A stretch of DNA of 64,000 bases from CAWAVN01 sp963844315. GTDB lineage: Bacteria > Planctomycetota > Planctomycetia > Planctomycetales > Planctomycetaceae. Each line of letters begins with the position of its first letter. The stretch's first letter is position 1. A program made the translations under genes and the position numbers. The stretch lies in the NCBI GenBank assembly GCA_963844315.1, contig CAWJOC010000021.1, positions 62,001-126,000 on the forward strand. Reading direction: 5' to 3'. The notes beneath the pieces are model-generated. The model did not search any database. It saw only the letters and a list, made by a program, of their open reading frames with translations, and was not told the origin of the DNA. Shown one piece after another: positions 37,731-47,713 of this stretch.

Positions 37731-40017
37731 ATGCTCAATCGGTTGACCAATGTGTTCGCGGAGACGCCGGTGGCGGAGAGCCATTGGCGGACGGATGCGC
37801 GGCCGGCGCTCAGGTTGATGTGGCTTGGCGTCTTGATGCTGTTGCCGATGGCCGGGATTGCGGCGCGGCTGATTTATTTGCAGACTTCGACGGCCCCGCG
37901 GTTTGCGGAACCGTTTGAGCAGACCTTCGTCAGCGTGGAGACCATTCCCAGCCGGGATGGCAGGCTGCTCTCCGCCGATGGCCGGGTGCTGGCCAGCGAC
38001 CGGCAGGAGTTCACGCTCGGAGTGCATTACCGCTATCTGGAAGAACCCGCCGACCCGGCCTGGCTCAAATCGCAAGCCCTCTCCAGGTTGTCCCGCGGCG
38101 AACGCCGAAAACCGGAACTCATCGCCAAGGCCCAAGAAGAAATCCTCGCCGAGCGCGATGCGATGTGGAAGCGCCTGGCGGCCATCACGGGGCATTCACT
38201 GATTCATCTCTCGCGCGAGCGGGCCAAGATCCAAGACCGCGTGGAAACCATCGTGGCTCTTGTGGAAGAGCGCAGAAAACAGAAATCGCTTGAACCCACT
38301 CTCTCCCAAGAGCGAGAACAACTCCCTGCATGGAAAGTCGCGTGGGAGCGGTTTGCAAGGTCCATCACTTCGCCGCCGGAGCGCGAGCACCCGGACCCGC
38401 TCATCATCAAGGAGGAGCAGGATTATCATCCCTTGCTCGAAGGGATTTCGCTGGCCGCCGGTCGCGGAGATTGAATCGCAGCCCGCGCTTTATCCGGGCC
38501 TCAAGATCGAGACGGTTTCGTTTCGCGAGTATCCCGAGGACAGCCTGGCGGCGCATCTCATCGGCGTTCGCAAACCGCTTTCGGCGGAAGAATTCGAAAA
38601 GCGCCGGGCGAATGATTCTCGTGATCTTTTCGGTTACGAAGTCGGCGACCGCATCGGGCGGATGGGTCTCGAACTCAGGTATGACCATCATCTGCACGGA
38701 CTCAAAGGCGAGCGGCGAATCGCGCGAAACCGCCGGGGCGAGATCATCCAAACCGAGATCGTCCGCGAACCGCAGACCGGCGGCGATTTGCTGCTGACGC
38801 TGCACGCGGGACTGCAAGAGCGGCTCGAGCAAATGCTCGACCTCAAGCTTTTGACGCCTTCCGATGACGAAACCAGCGCGGCGAAACCCGCATCCGCCGG
38901 AGGCAGCCTCGTTGTGCTCGATGTGCGGACGGGAGCGGTCATCGCGGCGGTGTCCGCGCCGCGGTTTTCGCTGATGGAACTCCTGCATCCCACGGAGGAA
39001 GAGTGGCAAGCCATCACGTCCGACCCGCGAAGGCCGCTGTTTCACCGGGCGGCGAACATGACCGTCGCGCCGGGTTCGGTGTTCAAAGCCATCACCGCCG
39101 TGGCGCTATTGGAGAGCGGAAAATTCGATCCCGATCAGGCCCAGTACTGCCAAGGCTTTTTGGACCGGCCCGACCAGCACCGCTGCTATATCTATCGGCA
39201 TTTCGGCACGGGGCATGGCGATGTGAACCTCAGCCATGCCCTCGCCAAGTCGTGCAACGTGTATTTTTTCCAAGGGGCCAGAAAGATCGGACCCGAAGCG
39301 ATTGTGGATTGGGCGGAAAAATTCGGCATCGGCCAGGCGAGCGGAATCGATCTGCCCGGAGAGCAATCCGGCAACCTGCCCCATCCGCCAATGAAAAACG
39401 AGAACGCCTTGATCGTGCAAGTTGGCTTTGAAGAACCGGATCAGAAGCGGACGCCTTGGTATCCGGGCGACACATTGGGGCTGGCGATTGGTCAATCGCG
39501 GCTTACAACCACGCCGCTGCAAATGGCCCGCGTGATGGCCGCGATTGCGAATGATGGGTTTCTGGTCACGCCGCATTTGGTCAGAGGCTCCGGCCCGGCG
39601 ACGTTGTTGAAAGAGGAGTCGTCGTCTCCAATCGGCATCCCGGAGCCGCGGGCGATTCCTGGCTTGAGCGCGGGCACGCTCGCGCGGGTTCGCGAAGGCT
39701 TGGAAATGGTCGTCGCCCATCCGCAAGGGACGGGCTACAAAGCCGTGCGGATGTCCCAAGTCAAAATCGCGGGCAAAACCGGAACGGCGGAAGTCGGGGG
39801 CGACCTGCCCGATCATGCGTGGTTCGCGGGCTACGTTCCCGCCGACCGCCCCAAGTATGCCTTCGCCATCATCCTGGAGCACGCCGGCTCCGGTGGCCAG
39901 ACGGCAGGCCCGGTCGCTCGCCGGACCGTGGAGACGTTGCTTGAGTTGGGGCTTATTGAAGAAGAGGGGGAGAGGGGGAGAATGGGAGAGAGGGAGAAAG
40001 ACATTTTTCATAACTGA
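37731..40017 (+). CDS. mrdA: Penicillin-binding protein 2, class B transpeptidase (one frameshift)
   Basis: About 762 residues. One TM helix near the N-terminus (LMWLGVLMLLPMAGIAARLIYL), a PBP dimerisation domain with SRDGRLLSADGRVLA, a long charged helical insert (ERDAMWKRLA...EERRKQKSLEP), and the transpeptidase domain with SxxK in APGSVFK (about 39076), SxN in KSCN (about 39250) and KTG in AGKTGTAEV (about 39775). A shift lies near 38455-38470. The C-terminal EEEGERGRMGEREKD tail is low-complexity. It synthesises lateral peptidoglycan with the Mre proteins. The mre genes plus PBP2 argue for a peptidoglycan-containing planctomycete. Confidence 0.9.
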
Positions 40018-40528
40018 AAACCGAAACCCCCAGCGGGGCAGAGCCGCGACCAAGAGAATGACGAGTGTCGATTGCTGATTTTTGAGTTGAAGGCGACTTT
40101 GGGGCGAATTGGTTTTTACCGCGAAGCGGTTACATTCCAAAGCCCAGGGTCGCGGCTTGCCGCGCACCCTGGGAATACGATTTCAACAAAATGCCTTTAC
40201 GCTGAAAGCGTTACACGAATTCGCGGTGCAACCCCTTTGGGGTAGGTGTTGTTATTGGCCTTTCCACCCAGGGTGGCGCGGTACGCCGCTGACCCTGGGC
40301 TTTGGAATGTAACGCCTTCGGCGTAAAAACCAGCAAGAATTTGCGCAAGAAGCAAAACTTAAAAGGCTTTGTATGACAAAGGACCAAGGACGAATTTCAA
40401 CTGACAACTGACCACCAATCACCACGTTTTCCTCTTGCCCCAAAGAGCGTGTTTTTGTAAAAGCCGGTTCGCGCTAGAAATTGGCGTTTGTCAGTTTGGG
40501 CAATTTCCCCGGAAAGGACTCTGGGACC
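40018..40528. other. Intergenic region with about 290-base repeat, copy 2
   Basis: No gene. The repeat at 40070-40360 shares with 22957-23245 the start (GATTGCTGATTTTTGA), the inverted GCGTTAC/GTAACGC pairs, the CAACCCCTTTGGGGTAG segment and the end (AATTTGCGCAAGAA), in the same orientation. GGAAAGGA at 40511-40518 is the lpxD ribosome-binding site. Confidence 0.85.
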
Positions 40529-41630
40529 GTGGCGATCACTTTGTATGAACTTGCACAACATTTATCCGCCGAACTGATCGGCGATGGCTCGGTCGTGATT
40601 ACCAGCGGGCAGCCTTTGGACAGAGCCTGCGAAGGTGAAATCGCCTTCATCGCGAATGAAGCCAATGCGCGGCGCTTTTGACCCGCAAGGCGTCGGCGTT
40701 TCTTCTGGACAAAAAACTCAGCGAGTCCTCGTTTCTGGTGGATATTCCGCAGCCGCTGTTGATCGTGGAAGATGCCAAACTTGCGTTTCTTCAGGTCTTG
40801 GAACTTTTCCGTCCCAAGCGGAAGCGAATGAACGTGGGGATCTCCAGCCATGCCACGGTGCATCCCACGGTGAAGGTGGGGCTACACACGAACATTTATC
40901 CGGGAGCGGCACATTGCCGAGGATGTCATCATCGGCGAATACTGCGACATTCATCCGGGCGTTTGCATCGGGCCGGGCTGCCGGATTGGCGATTATAGCG
41001 TGCTGCACCCTAATGTGGTGCTGTATCACGACATTCAAATCGGAAAAAGGGTCTTCATTCACGCCGGGTCGGTCATCGGCACGGACGGGTTCGGTTATCA
41101 GCTCGTCAATGGCCGGCATCAAGCGTTGCACCACTATGGCACGGTGCGGATCGAGGATGACGTGGAAATCGGCGCGAATGCCGCGATCGACCGGGCCTTA
41201 ATCGGAGTAACCCTGATTGGCGAGGGAAGCAAGCTCGACAACATGGTCCAGATCGCCCACAACTGCGAAATGGGAAAACACAATCTCATCTGCGGGCACA
41301 CGGCGTGGGCAGGTTCCGTCACCTCGGAAGACTATGTGACCTGCGCGGGGCAAGTCGGCATCGCGGACCATCTCCATATTGGCGAAGGGGCCGTTCTGGC
41401 CGCCCAAGCCGGGGTGACCGAATCCCTTGAAGGCGGACGGACGTATTTCGGCTCGCCCGCCCAGGAGATCATGGAAACCCGAAAGCAAGTGGCCACGTTG
41501 CGCAGGCTCCCCGAGATGCGCAAGCAACTGAGAGAACTGGCCAGTCAAATCAAGTCCCTCAGAGACCCAGCTTCAAAAACTGTTCCCATCGCAACCACCG
41601 CACTCCGGCGATTCCGCCGAAGCGGCTTAG
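40529..41630 (+). CDS. lpxD: UDP-3-O-acylglucosamine N-acyltransferase LpxD (frameshifts)
   Basis: About 366 residues from GTG 40529, preceded by GGAAAGGA. The N-terminal LpxD domain (TLYELAQHLSAELIGDGS) is followed by hexapeptide left-handed beta-helix repeats (HPTVKVGLHTNIYPG, IGEYCDIHPGVCIGPG, IGKRVFIHAGSVIGTDGFGY), the catalytic His region (VQIAHNCEMGKHNLI), and a C-terminal coiled coil (LRRLPEMRKQLRELASQIKSLRDQL). Shifts lie near 40680, 40905 and 41560; the last restores QLQKLFPSQPPHS to TAG 41628-41630. It adds the third acyl chain in lipid A synthesis, implying an LPS outer membrane. Confidence 0.92.
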
Positions 41631-41685
41631 TTCCCTTCTGGAGGTCCGCCAAGAGGGCGGGCCTCGCTTGGCCTCGAACGTATTC

Positions 41686-42580
41686 ATGGATGGATCCGGC
41701 ACACCAACCCCGCGCACCACGCAGGGCCGCATCGGCTTATTGGCCGGGGCGGGCGAGTTTCCGATTTCCTTCGCGAAAGCCGCCCGAAGGCAAGGGATTT
41801 CCGTGTTTTGCGTGGGCGTGCGCGGGATGGCTCCCGATGAATTGGGCGAGTTGTGCGACGACTTCGTGACCGCCCCCTTGGGAAAATTGGGCCGGGCGAT
41901 CCGGCTGTTCAAATACGCGGGCGTCAAGCTGCGCGGTGATGGCCGGGAAGATCGAAAAGGCCGTGATCTTTCAGCCGCTGCGCTGGCTCAAGCACCTGCC
42001 CGACTGGCGGACCTTGCACATGTGGTTCCGCTATGCCACCGCCAACAAATCCGACGACACTTTGCTGCTCGCGGTGATCCGCGAGTTTGAACGCGACCAC
42101 ATTCATTTCGAGTCCGCCTTGGATTACTGCCCGGAGCTGCTCGTGAAACACGGATTTCTCACCCACCGCCGGCCCACGCCCGCCCAATGGAATGACATCA
42201 AATTCGGCTGGGAAATGGCCAAGGAACTGGGCCGCTTGGACATCGGCCAGACGGTCGTGGTTTACGACCAGGCCGTGATCGCCGCCGAGGCCATCGAAGG
42301 CACCGATGCCTGCATCCGAAGGGCGGGAACTCTTTGCCGGCGCGGAAAGTTCTCCGTGATCAAAGTCGCCAAGCCCCAGCAGGACATGCGCTTCGATGTG
42401 CCCACCATCGGCACGCAGACCATCCAAACCATCCGCGAAGCCGGCGGCCGGGTCTTGGCCGTGGAAAGCGCCAAGACGATTCTGCTCGATGAAGAAGCCG
42501 TCGTCGAAATGGCCGACAAATTCGGCATCGCCATCGTCGCCTTGAATGCCGAGGAACTGCAACTCCGGCTGGTGTCTTAG
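41686..42580 (+). CDS. lpxI: UDP-2,3-diacylglucosamine pyrophosphatase LpxI (one frameshift)
   Basis: About 297 residues. GRIGLLAGAGEFPISFAKAAR and GMAPDELGELC match the LpxI N-terminal domain; VMAGKIEKAVIF and LLLAVIREFERDHIHFESALD the junction; FGWEMAKELGRLDIGQTVVVYDQAVIAAEAIEGTD is the characteristic C-terminal domain. A shift lies at about 41925-41945. LpxI hydrolyses UDP-2,3-diacylglucosamine to lipid X in organisms lacking LpxH. It follows lpxD directly, forming a lipid A mini-operon. Confidence 0.92.
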
Positions 42581-43033
42581 TGTCTCATCAATTCTCGATT
42601 GACAGGTTGTGTGCCACTGGCTCTGCCAGTGCTTGAAAAGGATGTCAGACTTGCTTTCGCACTGGCAGAGCCAGTGGCACACGCGCTTCGCGGCTGGCAG
42701 ATCGTTTCGCCGAAAACTCCTCTTGCGGATCGGATTTTTACTCCGCACAATGAAGGTTGAGTGTTCGCTCCTTTCATTTCTTGTCATTGCTCTTTCTTTT
42801 CATTTTCCCGTAACGGCTTCGTCCGTCATTGAGGCCGTTGCCAGGAGGGGGCCTGATGCCCTCTCGTTGGTGGACTTCCAATCCGCTAGGGACTCGTCCT
42901 CCGGGCATTAAAGCTTCGGCCCGGTTCGGAAAGCCTCCAGCCCGCGCGCCTCCCGCTGGGATCCTCCTTTCAGGGAAATGCCATTGTGTGGGTTTTCCCG
43001 TTTCTTTGTTCTCGCGACATTGGGAGGCGTCCG
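42581..43033. other. Intergenic region with hairpin and no clear gene
   Basis: Holds the hairpin 42609-42682. A 53-codon frame from ATG 42750 begins with a hydrophobic stretch (LLSFLVIALSFHFPVTA) but then reads through repeat-like DNA and has no recognisable partner, so I do not call it. A GGAGGCGTCCG motif precedes the next start. Confidence 0.5.
42609..42682. repeat. Hairpin repeat, GTGTGCCACTGGCTCTGCC family, copy 2
   Basis: Perfect 24-base inverted arms 42609-42632 and 42659-42682, identical to those at 11058-11132. The TTGACAGGTT flank at its left corresponds to AACCTGTCAA at the right of copy 1. Confidence 0.9.
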
Positions 43034-44710
43034 ATGCAAACCGATTCCAAACTGCCGGGGCCATTGCGGTTTTTGTATAACCACAACCCCTTCTATCTCA
43101 TCAGCACTTGCCTTGTGCTCTACGGGCTACAGGCGGCGTTTCATCCCCAGCCGGGCGAATTGATCGACCCCTGGGCGCTCCTGGCGGCGCTTAGCGGTTA
43201 CACATTGCTCTCGGCGATCACGGCGTTCTTGATCGTCCGGTTCGGCAAGGTCTGGGAAGATGCCCGTTCGCTGTTATTGATTTTGCTATTCTTGTTTCTC
43301 GCCTTGTCGGTCAGCTTCGATGAAATCGTCAACACCCACTCCGAATCAGGACAGGCACTTTTACTTTTCGGTTTTTGTCTTTCGGTGGGGATTTCGGAAG
43401 GGCTATTGACGTTGCTCAACATCCGGTTGCCCGGACTTTATCGCGGGCCTTATTATTTGCTGCTCGCGATGTTCTTCGGTTATCCGCTTTGGGTTTCGCC
43501 CGAAGTGACCGGACAGCCGATGGAAGTGCTCAGGTGGCGGATCATGCTTTTTCCCGCCTTGGCCGCGATTCCGTTTCTGGCGTTGATCCCGGCGATTCAT
43601 CGCGGAGCGGATTACACCAAGCCCAACGGCACGCCCTGGAATTGGCCCTGGGTTCCGTGGCCGATGTTCGCTTTCCTGGCGCTTGGCGTCTGTGCGAGGT
43701 CTTATGTCCTTAGCATCTCGTTCGATCCCCTGGCGGGCATGAATAGCACCTTCGGGCTATATGCTTTGGTTCCGTTTTTGCTCGCAGGATTGGTCGTGTT
43801 GCTCGAACTTGCACTGGTCCACCGCTCGGCGGTTCTTCGCCGATTGGTGATGGCTTTAGGCTTTGCCTTGTTGCTCTTGGCCCAAGCCACGGGCGATGGA
43901 AACGCCATCTCTCGACAATTCTTGAATACGCTGACCGCCCACGCCGCAGCGCCGTTGTTTTTGACGGTCTTGGGCCTGGTCGCATTTTACGCCTATGCCT
44001 GGATGCGGGGCGTGAAGTTCGGCGAGTGGGGATGCCTCTTGATGCTTATGCTCGCCGTCTTCATCCAGCCGACCTCTCTTGAAATCGGCGATGCGAAGGA
44101 ACCACAACTTTGGGCATTGCGGGCAGCGGGGTTGTTGGAGTTTTTCCTGGCCATCGTCCGCACAGACTCCCGGCGCTGCTTTCTGGGCCTCGCGATTTGC
44201 ATTACTGCCCTTGCGCTCTCGCCGGACATGCCCCGTTCCAATGGATTGCACTGGGCCATTCCTTACCATCTGGTTTTGATTGTGACATTAGTCATTGGCG
44301 CAATGTTCAATGATTCTTTCGCCAAGGCTTTGCGAAAAGCCGGCGCGGTGTTGTTGCCGATGTCTTGCCTTGTCGCTTTGGGAATCGCACTTCCTGAAAG
44401 CCATCGTTTCCCCTTTTTAATTCTCTACATGGGAGGATTGACGTTGGTCTCCCTGGGGCATTGGTGGTTTTTGGGCGAGCGCTGGTTTCTGTATGGCTCC
44501 AGCGTTTCCCTCGGCGGAATGCTCATCAGCGGCGGATTCGCGCTTTGGGAATTTCTGCTGTTCCGATTGGGAGCCAAAGCGCACTATCCCCTGGCCGCCG
44601 GGTTGGGATGCTTTCTGCTGGCGGTGCTGATTAGCGCCCTCAAAGGCGGAGCCTACCGCTGGCTGAGAGCCTTCTGGAAACGCTTCCACGCCCAAAAAGC
44701 CGTGACCTGA
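43034..44710 (+). CDS. Polytopic inner-membrane protein, unknown function
   Basis: A 558-residue protein with about 12 to 14 predicted TM helices spread over its whole length (for example ALLAALSGYTLLSAITAFLI, LLLILLFLFLALSVS, LLLFGFCLSVGISEGLL) and short loops, with no soluble domain and no transporter signature I recognise. FRFLYNHNPFYLISTCLVLYG-like N-termini occur in planctomycete membrane proteins annotated only as hypothetical. It could be a polymerase/ligase or acyltransferase of envelope glycans given its place after lipid A genes, but nothing in the sequence shows this. Confidence 0.75.
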   Translation: MQTDSKLPGPLRFLYNHNPFYLISTCLVLYGLQAAFHPQPGELIDPWALLAALSGYTLLSAITAFLIVRFGKVWEDARSLLLILLFLFLALSVSFDEIVNTHSESGQALLLFGFCLSVGISEGLLTLLNIRLPGLYRGPYYLLLAMFFGYPLWVSPEVTGQPMEVLRWRIMLFPALAAIPFLALIPAIHRGADYTKPNGTPWNWPWVPWPMFAFLALGVCARSYVLSISFDPLAGMNSTFGLYALVPFLLAGLVVLLELALVHRSAVLRRLVMALGFALLLLAQATGDGNAISRQFLNTLTAHAAAPLFLTVLGLVAFYAYAWMRGVKFGEWGCLLMLMLAVFIQPTSLEIGDAKEPQLWALRAAGLLEFFLAIVRTDSRRCFLGLAICITALALSPDMPRSNGLHWAIPYHLVLIVTLVIGAMFNDSFAKALRKAGAVLLPMSCLVALGIALPESHRFPFLILYMGGLTLVSLGHWWFLGERWFLYGSSVSLGGMLISGGFALWEFLLFRLGAKAHYPLAAGLGCFLLAVLISALKGGAYRWLRAFWKRFHAQKAVT

Positions 44711-44742
44711 TGCCGCTTCGCCGAAAGAGAAAACGCTAGGAG

Positions 44743-44868
44743 ATGTCCCTTCTCCCCTTGGGAGAAGGTGGCCGAAGGCCGGATGAGGGGTAACGATTAA
44801 AGTTGGACGACGATCTTAAATCCATCCCCTCACCCTAGCCCTCTCCCAAGGGGAGAGGGGACAAAGCC
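44743..44868. repeat. CCCTCTCCCC-type intergenic repeat, copy 2 (inverted)
   Basis: Reverse-complement relative of 27223-27352, with the shared CGATCTTAAATC core and GGAGAAGG...CCTTCTCCCC-like ends. It runs directly into the perfect hairpin 44866-44924. Confidence 0.8.
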
Positions 44869-44924
44869 AATAATCACCAAGGCCGCCGGATGCTTTGCAT
44901 CCGGCGGCCTTGGTGATTATTGGC
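44866..44924. terminator. Perfect 28-bp stem, 3-base loop hairpin
   Basis: Arms 44866-44893 and 44897-44924 are exact inverted copies of 28 bases around a TTT loop, GC-rich toward the loop (GGCCGCCGGATGC). It lies in the 300-base gap between the membrane protein and padR. It may terminate transcription, although no T-run follows. Confidence 0.75.
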
Positions 44925-44952
44925 TCTCTCAATAAAAGATTCCCGAATTGCA

Positions 44953-44984
44953 TTGACAACCAATACATAGCCAGTCAATATAAA
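44953..44984 (+). promoter_or_regulatory. Putative padR promoter/operator
   Basis: TTGACA at 44953-44958 and TATAAA at 44979-44984, spacing 20 (long for sigma-70; CAATAT gives 18). Two AGCCAG direct repeats (about 44969 and 44984) overlap the -10 region and could be an autoregulatory PadR site. AT-rich compared with its surroundings. Confidence 0.35.
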
Positions 44985-45010
44985 GCCAGACAATCTATTC
45001 AAGGAGCATA

Positions 45011-45367
45011 ATGATGGATTCCCTGAACCCCGAACTTGTGCGCGGCAGCATCGAGCTGATGGTGTTGTCCACGCTGTCCGGCGGGGCCAAGTACGGCTAC
45101 CTGATCCAACAAAGCCTTAGAGAATCCAGCGGCGAGTTGGTGGATCTCAAAGCGGGCACGTTGTATCCCATCCTCCACAAGCTGGAGCAGGACAAATTCG
45201 TCAAAAGCAAATGGGACTCCTCCACGGGCCGGCGGCGGAAATGGTACGAACTGACCGCCTTAGGGAGAAAACAACTCCTCTACCGCGCCCGCGAGTGGCG
45301 GGATTACGTCGCCTGTCTTGAGTCCATCTTAAATCCCGTTCTGACGATGATTCCGCAAGGAACGTAA
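45011..45367 (+). CDS. PadR family transcriptional regulator
   Basis: A 118-residue winged-helix protein. ELVRGSIELMVLSTLSGGAKYGYLIQQ, LKAGTLYPILHKLEQDKFVKS and WYELTALGRKQL match the PadR DNA-binding domain; the C-terminal helix is short, as in PadR subfamily 2. RBS AAGGAG precedes ATG. It starts 41 bases before the HAAS/STN gene, the common PadR-HAAS pairing, so it probably represses that operon. Confidence 0.92.
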   Translation: MMDSLNPELVRGSIELMVLSTLSGGAKYGYLIQQSLRESSGELVDLKAGTLYPILHKLEQDKFVKSKWDSSTGRRRKWYELTALGRKQLLYRAREWRDYVACLESILNPVLTMIPQGT

Positions 45368-45408
45368 GCGGAGGCCATTCGCCCGTCTCAATCACGGAGC
45401 ACATCAAG

Positions 45409-47320
45409 ATGCCTGAAGAAGATTTCGAGATCTTCCTGTCTCTCTTAGGCCAACTGCTCAGGCTTGATCCCCAGCAGAAATCCGCCATTGCGGATGAACT
45501 CAGGGACCATTTGGAAGAACGCCTCTTGGAACTCAATGAACAAGGCATCCCCCGCAAGGAGGCTGTGCGCAAGGCCCTCGAAGAGTTCGGCGATGCGGCG
45601 GGCCTGGCTACGCAATTCACATCTCTCTCACATCAAAGGCGAAGGAGAATCCTCATGCGTGCAACGCTGGCAACAACGGCGGTGGCCGGTTTGGTGTTCC
45701 TGGCGATCGTCCTGTTTGGCCCTTCAAATCCCGATGGCCCGCCCCAACAAGTGGTGGCCCAAGCCCCGGAACCGGCCCAACAAAACCCGTCCGCCCTGCC
45801 GCCCGAACCCACCTTCGCCATGCCGGAGAAGCTGCTTCAAGAAGTGGTGGTGGAGTTCGTCGACACGCCGCTCCGGGACGCGGCGGACTTTCTGAGCGAT
45901 AGCGCCAAGCTAAAGGTGATGATCGAAGACAAAGCCTTGACAGAGGAAGGTGTTGCCATTGATGAGCCGATCAACATGTCCGCCAAATCGCCGTTGTATC
46001 TGGTCCTCAACCGCATGCTCAAACCGCTTGGCCTGTCGTGGTATTACAAGAACGATCTGTTGTTTATCACCACCATGATTGCCGAGGAAGACACGCTCAG
46101 CACGAAATACTATCCGGTGAAACCCATACTGGATCGGGGTTTCTCCAAGGAGCAGGTGATCGATCTGCTTACGAACGTGACTAAAGGATCTTGGATCGAC
46201 ATTGACGGCACGGGCGGGCAATCGTTGTTCATTGGGCAGATGCTCTCCGTGCGGCAAACCTATCATAACCAGATAGAAATCGCGGCGCTGCTCACGGCAT
46301 TGCAGGCGGCGCTCTCAAACTCGGATCAGCCGGTTCATCGCTTGGAACCCAAGGAACATGCGAAACTCAGGCAGGCTTTGGAACTGCCGGTGGATGTGGA
46401 TTTCGTCGACACTCCCCTCGAAGACGCAGCGGATTTTTTGAGCGATGCGAAAGACGTGCCGATCGTTTTGGACGAGAAGGCCTTGACGGAAGAAGGCGTC
46501 GCGATGGATGAGCCGGTCAATTTGACGCTGGCGGGAAAAAGCCTGCAGACGACACTGGAGTTGATGCTCGATCCCTTTGACCTTGAGGCCGTGCTCGAAG
46601 ATGGGACCATTCTGATCACGACCAAAACGAAAGCGGAAGAAAATCTGACTCCGGTGATTTACAACGTCAAGCACATCGCGGACTCCGAGAGCGGCGCTGG
46701 GTCAACTCCGGGAAGCGATGCTGACCGTTACGGAGGGACCGTGGCCGGAAACTCACGGAACCCGCGGGGGAAACATCCAGATATTCAAGCCCAGCACAAT
46801 GGTCGTCAAGCAAATCGAAAAGGTCCATCAGGAAATTGAAAGGCTCTTCGAGAGCCTGCGCAAGGGCGAAGTCCAACTCCCGCCGGCGCCGACGCAGGTC
46901 ATCACGCAAATCTACCACATGAACGCGGACACCGCCGAAGACTTGCTCACCACCCTGCCCGAATTCGTCGCGGCCGGAACCTGGCAGGACGAGAAGTACA
47001 AGACCGGCGCCGGCACGATTCGTAAAGTCGCCGCCGGGCAAACCTTCGTCAAATACCCCGGAGCGGAGACGGCGGAAATACAACAGCCCAAGCCGATGGC
47101 GGCAGAAGGAAAACCCACGGAGAAACCGTTGGTGGAAAAGACTCCCGAACCGCAATACATTGTCGTGCCGCAGGCTGTGCTGATTATCCGGCAGACCAAA
47201 GAGGTCCATCGGGAAATTGAGAGTTTTCTCCGAACCTTGCTGCCAGGGGAGTCGTTTACCACAGGCCAAACACTGGGCGGTCAATTCGGCCCCCAACCCT
47301 CCGGTGGCGGGTTTTTCTAA
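45409..47320 (+). CDS. HAAS-domain membrane protein with STN-like repeats (one frameshift)
   Basis: About 636 residues. Residues 5-70 (LLGQLLRLDPQQKSAIADEL, RKEAVRKALEEFGDAAGLA) form a HAAS/permease-prefix helical domain, usually paired with PadR. One TM helix follows (ATTAVAGLVFLAIVLFG), then two copies of a secretin/TonB N-terminus-like domain beginning VEFVDTPLRDAADFLSDSAK and VDFVDTPLEDAADFLSDAKD, each with LTEEGVAIDEP and NLTLAGKSL-type strands. A shift at about 46685-46705 separates NVKHIADSE from MLTVTEGPWPETHGTRGGNI. The C-terminus repeats QIEKVHQEIE/TKEVHREIE helices. Probably an inner-membrane sensor or anti-sigma-like protein with a periplasmic domain. Confidence 0.8.
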
Positions 47321-47340
47321 GTTTGATTAAAGCCTCGAAA

Positions 47341-47380
47341 ACAGAAAAACTCACCAGCCTACGCCGGTGAGTTTTTCTGT
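47341..47380. terminator. Bidirectional terminator
   Basis: ACAGAAAAACTCACC and GGTGAGTTTTTCTGT form a 15-base perfect stem with A/T runs on both sides, between the convergent HAAS/STN gene and the lipoprotein gene. Confidence 0.88.
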
Positions 47381-47398
47381 TCGGACACAGCCGGAAAT

Positions 47399-47713
47399 TT
47401 ATCGGTTCTGCGTGTTCGCGCCACCGGGGTTGGTCCCGCCCGCTCCGGGTCTCGTTCCCCCGCCATTGGGACTCTCGTTCGTGTTCGGAGTCGGGTCGCC
47501 ATCCGAAGGCCTGTCGGAGTCTAATGGTTCGCTGTCCGCATTCGTTCTGGGAGTCGTTGTGGGATCTCCCGGACCGGGTCTCGTTTCGGGATCGGCGGGC
47601 GCTCGTTCGCCGGGGCCTCGTTCGCCCAGGCGGTCGGTGTCGCTATCAGCGCAACCGGCCACCAAGCACAGGCCGAGAGCAAACGCCAAGGAAAGTCCAG
47701 TTCGAAACATCAT
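47399..47713 (-). CDS. Small Pro/Gly/Asp-rich lipoprotein
   Basis: A 104-residue protein: signal LSLAFALGLCLVAGC with lipobox LVAGC gives lipidated Cys at residue 21. The mature part is low-complexity, rich in P, G, D, T and N, with no fold expected. Function unknown; surface tether or spacer roles are possible. Confidence 0.75.
   Translation of the reverse strand: MMFRTGLSLAFALGLCLVAGCADSDTDRLGERGPGERAPADPETRPGPGDPTTTPRTNADSEPLDSDRPSDGDPTPNTNESPNGGGTRPGAGGTNPGGANTQNR

Noticed and set aside
42750..42911. 53-codon ORF with hydrophobic N-terminus
   Set aside because: The second half reads through repeat-like DNA, there is no clear RBS, and no family is recognised.
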